Position numbers and translations under genes: made by a program. The notes under the pieces are model-generated. The model was not told the DNA's origin, did no database searches, and was given only the letters and a program-made list of their open reading frames with translations. From an uncultured Clostridium sp. (GTDB lineage Bacteria; Bacillota; Clostridia; Clostridiales; Clostridiaceae), in assembly GCA_900547475.1 (NCBI GenBank), contig URGW01000016.1:9269-73268 (forward strand): 64,000 bases of DNA, given 5' to 3'. Of this stretch, positions 60,820 to 64,000 are shown piece after piece (the first letter of the stretch is position 1; each line of letters starts with the position of its first letter).

Positions 60820-62550
60820 TTATTCTTTATTGTTGTTATATGGATTTTTACTTGAATGATAATCTATAAAATTAGATTTTTCTATTCTATATGGATCCTC
60901 ACCTTTCCAATCATTATAATAATTCTTCTCATAATAATTAATAAACTCTGAAGAATTATTATCATAAATATTTTTATTAATCTTACTAATAAAATTATTC
61001 TCTCTTACAATATTTAAATAATTTCCCCTAGTAATATAAATGCCATATTCTCCATTATTAATTATACTATTACCTTTTATTGTAACCGTATTAGTTGTCT
61101 CTATATTTTTTAATTTTGATAATAGAATTCCATTAGTTGCATTGTTAGAAATATTATTTTCTAATATTTCTGTAACATCATTTTTACTAATTAATACAAT
61201 TCCATTTTCTTGACTTCCATTTAAATTATTTCCTTTAATAGTATTGCAAATATTATTATAATATAAATGAATTAATGAGAAATTAGTTGTTATAGAATCA
61301 CTTTTAGCTATATTATTTTCTTTTATTGTAAAATCATTATTAATTATATTATTAGTTGTATTATCAAGATTAAAATATATTCCACAAACTAAATTTACAG
61401 CTTTATTTGACTCATCTTCAAATGATGTAACATTTTCTCGTAAGTCTATTTGATTTCCATTTATCTCATTATAATTATTATAAGAATCTAATAAAACCCC
61501 CATAAAATAAATATATTTAGCACTATTTGTAGTTGAATTCAAATTGTAAATATTATTATTTATTGAAATATAATTATTCTTTATATTATTTCCATTATTT
61601 TCATTAGAACAAAAAATACCATAAAAGCCTATTTCACCTTCATTATAACTAACAGCAATACTATTAACTTCTACTACAACATTATTTTCCTCAACATCTA
61701 TTCGTGTATTATTAGAGTCTAAATAAATTGAGGATAAATTTACTTCTACTGAATTGCAATTCCTTATATTAAAAGTATTATTTTTAATATATAAATTATT
61801 ATATTTTATAAGTGTATCTCTAGTTGAATAGCTATTTATACAATATCCATTTATACAATATGCTTCTAAACTTCCTATTTTGCTATTTCCATCAATAATT
61901 TCAATTTCATTATTTATTATATAAATAGTAGTTGAATTTTCAGTAGCTATTCCTGAATAATTATCCTGAATACTATTATTATCATTATTAGTTATTTTAA
62001 GATATATAGAATTATCTTGTATAATCACTTTTCCTGAATCTAATATGAATATTCCTACACAAGAATTTTTTGTTGATTCTATTAAGTTATTTTTTATTTT
62101 AATTTCACTACTTCTATTTATTGAAATTGCTTGCTCATTTTCTTTAAAGGATGTATATTCAATAGAAATTGATCGTGAAAACTCTATATACATAGCTAAT
62201 TCGCAGTTTTCTATTATAAAATTTTTTAAGTTAATATCATGTTTCCCTACAATATTTATTGCTACTGATGTATTCCCAATAACTGCTCCAGTTCCATTTA
62301 TTGTTGCATTATTAACCTCTATGACTAATAACTTTCCTCTTTGTTCTATTTTATTATCTAAAGTAGCAATTCTAGAATCCCTATCCCACGTTCCAATATC
62401 TAGCTTATCTCCATAACTATTTATCCATCCATTCTCTTCATTTAAAAATATTGCCTCTGTAATATTCTCTATAATTGAAGTAGTTTTATCATGGTAATCC
62501 TTACGTGGATATCCACTTAATACATCCTGTTTTAATATATGGTCATCCAT
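60820..62550 (-). CDS. right-handed parallel beta-helix repeat protein
   Basis: A 576-residue protein without a signal peptide. About 20 imperfect Asn/Ile-rich turns (for example NLKNFIIENCELAMYIEFS, IKIKNNLIESTKNSC, NTTNNIINNDFTIKENN) form a NosD/pectate-lyase-like right-handed beta-helix (about residues 75-540); the end is polar (YYNDWKGEDPYRIEKSNF). Such folds occur in carbohydrate lyases, epimerases and phage tail spikes. Composition is extremely Asn-rich, which partly follows from the AT-rich genome. No catalytic site can be identified and no phage genes are near. Confidence 0.7.
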   Translation of the reverse strand: MDDHILKQDVLSGYPRKDYHDKTTSIIENITEAIFLNEENGWINSYGDKLDIGTWDRDSRIATLDNKIEQRGKLLVIEVNNATINGTGAVIGNTSVAINIVGKHDINLKNFIIENCELAMYIEFSRSISIEYTSFKENEQAISINRSSEIKIKNNLIESTKNSCVGIFILDSGKVIIQDNSIYLKITNNDNNSIQDNYSGIATENSTTIYIINNEIEIIDGNSKIGSLEAYCINGYCINSYSTRDTLIKYNNLYIKNNTFNIRNCNSVEVNLSSIYLDSNNTRIDVEENNVVVEVNSIAVSYNEGEIGFYGIFCSNENNGNNIKNNYISINNNIYNLNSTTNSAKYIYFMGVLLDSYNNYNEINGNQIDLRENVTSFEDESNKAVNLVCGIYFNLDNTTNNIINNDFTIKENNIAKSDSITTNFSLIHLYYNNICNTIKGNNLNGSQENGIVLISKNDVTEILENNISNNATNGILLSKLKNIETTNTVTIKGNSIINNGEYGIYITRGNYLNIVRENNFISKINKNIYDNNSSEFINYYEKNYYNDWKGEDPYRIEKSNFIDYHSSKNPYNNNKE

Positions 62551-62662
62551 AAGTATCCTCCAAATTAGTAATACAAGATATACTATTCATGAATTATTAT
62601 AATTGATAGTACCTTTGCTAATTACAAAGTAATATTTTTACATTTCATTTATAAAAAACATA

Positions 62663-62690
62663 TTGCTATTTCCGAGTAATATGGTATACT
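62663..62690 (+). promoter_or_regulatory. promoter of the HesB-like gene
   Basis: TTGCTA (62663-62668), 16-bp spacer, TATACT (62685-62690), about 38 bases before the ATG at 62728. Confidence 0.6.
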
Positions 62691-62727
62691 ATAAACATAA
62701 TTTGAATAAATTTAAGAGGTGAATATT

Positions 62728-63060
62728 ATGAATAAATTTTTAGTAAGTGAAGAAGCATACAACGAATTCAAGGCTTTTCTTGTAGAAAATGAAGTAGAAA
62801 ACTTTAACATAAGAATTAATTTAGCTGGATTTGGTTGCAGCGGACCAGCTTTTAACATAACTGTTGATGAAGTAAAAGAAGGAGATGTTTCTGAAAAAGT
62901 TAACGACATAACTTTAATTGCAGAAGAAAAGTTAGTTGATGAATTCGGTGGATTTAGATTACTTTCATCTGAAGAAAACGGTGGTAGAGGATTATCTTTA
63001 AAGCCAATTATCGAAGTTGAAGGTGGTTGCGGATCTTGTGGCGGTGGATGTCACCACTAA
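62728..63060 (+). CDS. HesB/IscA-like protein
   Basis: A 110-residue protein of the HesB-related group found in clostridia: NIRINLAGFGCSGPAFNITVDEV (about residues 25-47), then a GRGLSLKP segment and a Cys-rich tail GGCGSCGGGCHH. In part of this family the GFGC-x-GP site carries selenocysteine; here the position is Ser (AGC). A-type carriers bind Fe-S or iron through conserved cysteines. AAGAGGTGA precedes ATG 62728, which is preferred to the upstream GTG at 62719. Monocistronic with its own terminator. Confidence 0.8.
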   Translation: MNKFLVSEEAYNEFKAFLVENEVENFNIRINLAGFGCSGPAFNITVDEVKEGDVSEKVNDITLIAEEKLVDEFGGFRLLSSEENGGRGLSLKPIIEVEGGCGSCGGGCHH

Positions 63061-63065
63061 GATAT

Positions 63066-63098
63066 AAAAAAGGCTAAGCACTATAGCTTAGCTTTTTT
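63066..63098. terminator. bidirectional terminator
   Basis: GCTAAGC (63073-63079) pairs with GCTTAGC (63086-63092), six-base loop, A-run before and TTTTTT after. Confidence 0.8.
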
Positions 63099-63178
63099 GT
63101 TTATTATATATAAATTTAATTTTCCATTAAGTTTTAATATACTTTAATAACTTGTCTATAATTTGACTAAAATATTTT

Positions 63179-63853
63179 TTAATTATTAATTATATTCTCA
63201 TATGTAAAACTATATTCTACATATTTGTCATTAACCTCATGAATTCCTTGTAATATATCTATCCAATAATTCTTACTAATCATTGTCTTTTCTTTTTTAT
63301 CTTCAGGAACATTACAGTTTTCTTCATAAAAACTATTAAAATAATTATTTAAATCTAATGCTATACTTCTTAATGTATTAAAGTCATCAGCTACTTTTCC
63401 CTCTAATTCTATAACATCCATTTTTTCTGTCATATCATTTTGAATATATGAATAAATCAATTCTTCTATTTCCGAATATAATTCATTTTTTGTTCTTGTA
63501 TTTACAACTATGTTTTTACTCTTATTTGTAAAACTTTTTAGTATTTTGTTATCCTCAGTAAGATAACTATTCCAAAGGCTTAATTCAGCTTCTGAAATTT
63601 TACTATAATTTTTATACAGTGTTAAAAGATCCATATTATTAACAGTTTCTGCTGTAACACAACTATCTAATATTGAAAGTATAGACTCATTTCTAAATCT
63701 TATTTCTTCTATTTTACTATAATTTTGTTTTCCGAGTTCATAGCAATATTTCTTATTCAAAATAGACTGATAAATATTCATTGTAAAGCTTATCATTAAT
63801 ATAATAACAATAATTATAAAGCAATTATCTTTTATATTGTTTTTGATCTTCAT
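63179..63853 (-). CDS. hypothetical membrane-anchored protein
   Basis: A 224-residue protein with a short basic start, one membrane helix (FIIIVIILMISFTMNIY, about residues 12-28) and a helical extracytoplasmic domain of about 190 residues containing conserved-looking Trp/Tyr (AELSLWNSYL, NYWIDILQGIHEVNDKYVEYSFTYENI). ATG 63853 with GGGGGTGG before it is preferred to an ATG 18 bases upstream. No family recognised. Confidence 0.6.
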   Translation of the reverse strand: MKIKNNIKDNCFIIIVIILMISFTMNIYQSILNKKYCYELGKQNYSKIEEIRFRNESILSILDSCVTAETVNNMDLLTLYKNYSKISEAELSLWNSYLTEDNKILKSFTNKSKNIVVNTRTKNELYSEIEELIYSYIQNDMTEKMDVIELEGKVADDFNTLRSIALDLNNYFNSFYEENCNVPEDKKEKTMISKNYWIDILQGIHEVNDKYVEYSFTYENIINN

Positions 63854-64000
63854 TCGCCACCCCCGCTTCACTTAGTATACCATAATCCTTCCCACGTGAC
63901 AAATTTACTAAATTGTTCGTTACGTATAATCGAAAAAATGAAATATTTATTTTCCAGGAAACGTGAAATTTTCACCTAGAATTTATATAATTGATTCCGT
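63854..64000. other. right edge, no gene seen
   Basis: No ORF on either strand. GTGAAATTTTCAC (about 63963-63975) is a short palindrome that could belong to a promoter of a gene beyond the window. Confidence 0.4.

Noticed and set aside
60820..62550. Phage tail-spike or prophage remnant
   Set aside because: The beta-helix fold alone is not diagnostic, and no phage structural, integrase or lysis genes lie nearby.

Overview
The window looks like a chromosomal segment of a low-GC, strictly fermentative Clostridium (sensu stricto type). The base composition is very AT-rich, ribosome binding sites are strong AGGAGG types, U-tailed hairpin terminators are frequent, and the content is typical of the group: reverse rubrerythrins, an LicT-type PTS operon, a T-box leucyl-tRNA synthetase and a DUF4179 anti-sigma factor. 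I cannot name the species. No rRNA, tRNA, prophage, insertion sequence or CRISPR array was seen.

Layout. 0-1.2 kb: 5' part of a Fur-controlled iron-siderophore lipoprotein gene and a decayed MNT/HEPN pair. 1.3-4.3 kb: AraC regulator, HAD phosphatase, RpiR regulator. 4.4-7.6 kb: two-component system with two DUF4342 membrane proteins. 8.2-11 kb: KtrAB-type potassium uptake and a transporter split into two half-size TSUP proteins. 11.3-13.9 kb: L-serine dehydratase with an EIIC-like permease. 14.1-14.8 kb: zeta-type kinase with a small partner. 15-20.9 kb: a probable quinate/shikimate-use locus (old-yellow-enzyme reductase, AroQ, YdiB-like dehydrogenase, small zinc protein, DAACS symporter) tied together by four copies of an ATAG-N7-CTAT box. 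21-25.5 kb: beta-glucoside PTS operon with RNA antitermination. 25.6-27.7 kb: GntR/ABC operon. 28.5-32.4 kb: BlaI/M56 pair and two peptidoglycan deacetylases. 34.6-44.3 kb: nine-gene aromatic amino acid operon (aroF-aroB-aroA-aroC-pheA-aroE-aroK-aroF-tyrA) preceded by a short ORF extremely rich in Phe and Tyr codons and an attenuator. 44.3-47.1 kb: cardiolipin synthase and twin rubrerythrins. 47.4-51.9 kb: two-component system and NupC, separated by a three-unit 68-bp repeat. 52.1-54.9 kb: T-box and leuS. 55.2-63.9 kb: acetyltransferase, Rpn-type nuclease, ECF sigma/anti-sigma, methyltransferase-fold protein, beta-helix protein, HesB-like protein and hypotheticals.

How genes work together. 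The aro operon carries chorismate synthesis plus the Phe and Tyr branches but no 3-dehydroquinate dehydratase; the only aroQ in view is in the separate 15-19 kb locus. That locus has promoter boxes typical of a LysR-type regulator, which is not encoded here. The aro leader offers a plausible amino-acid-sensing control. Iron and peroxide control are visible as palindromes that fill promoter spacers (Fur at 0.5 kb, a PerR-like site at 47.2 kb).

The observations I consider most worth checking are the aro leader ORF with its attenuator, the ATAG-N7-CTAT regulon, the 68-bp repeat cluster, and the strong internal ribosome binding site in the Rpn gene.
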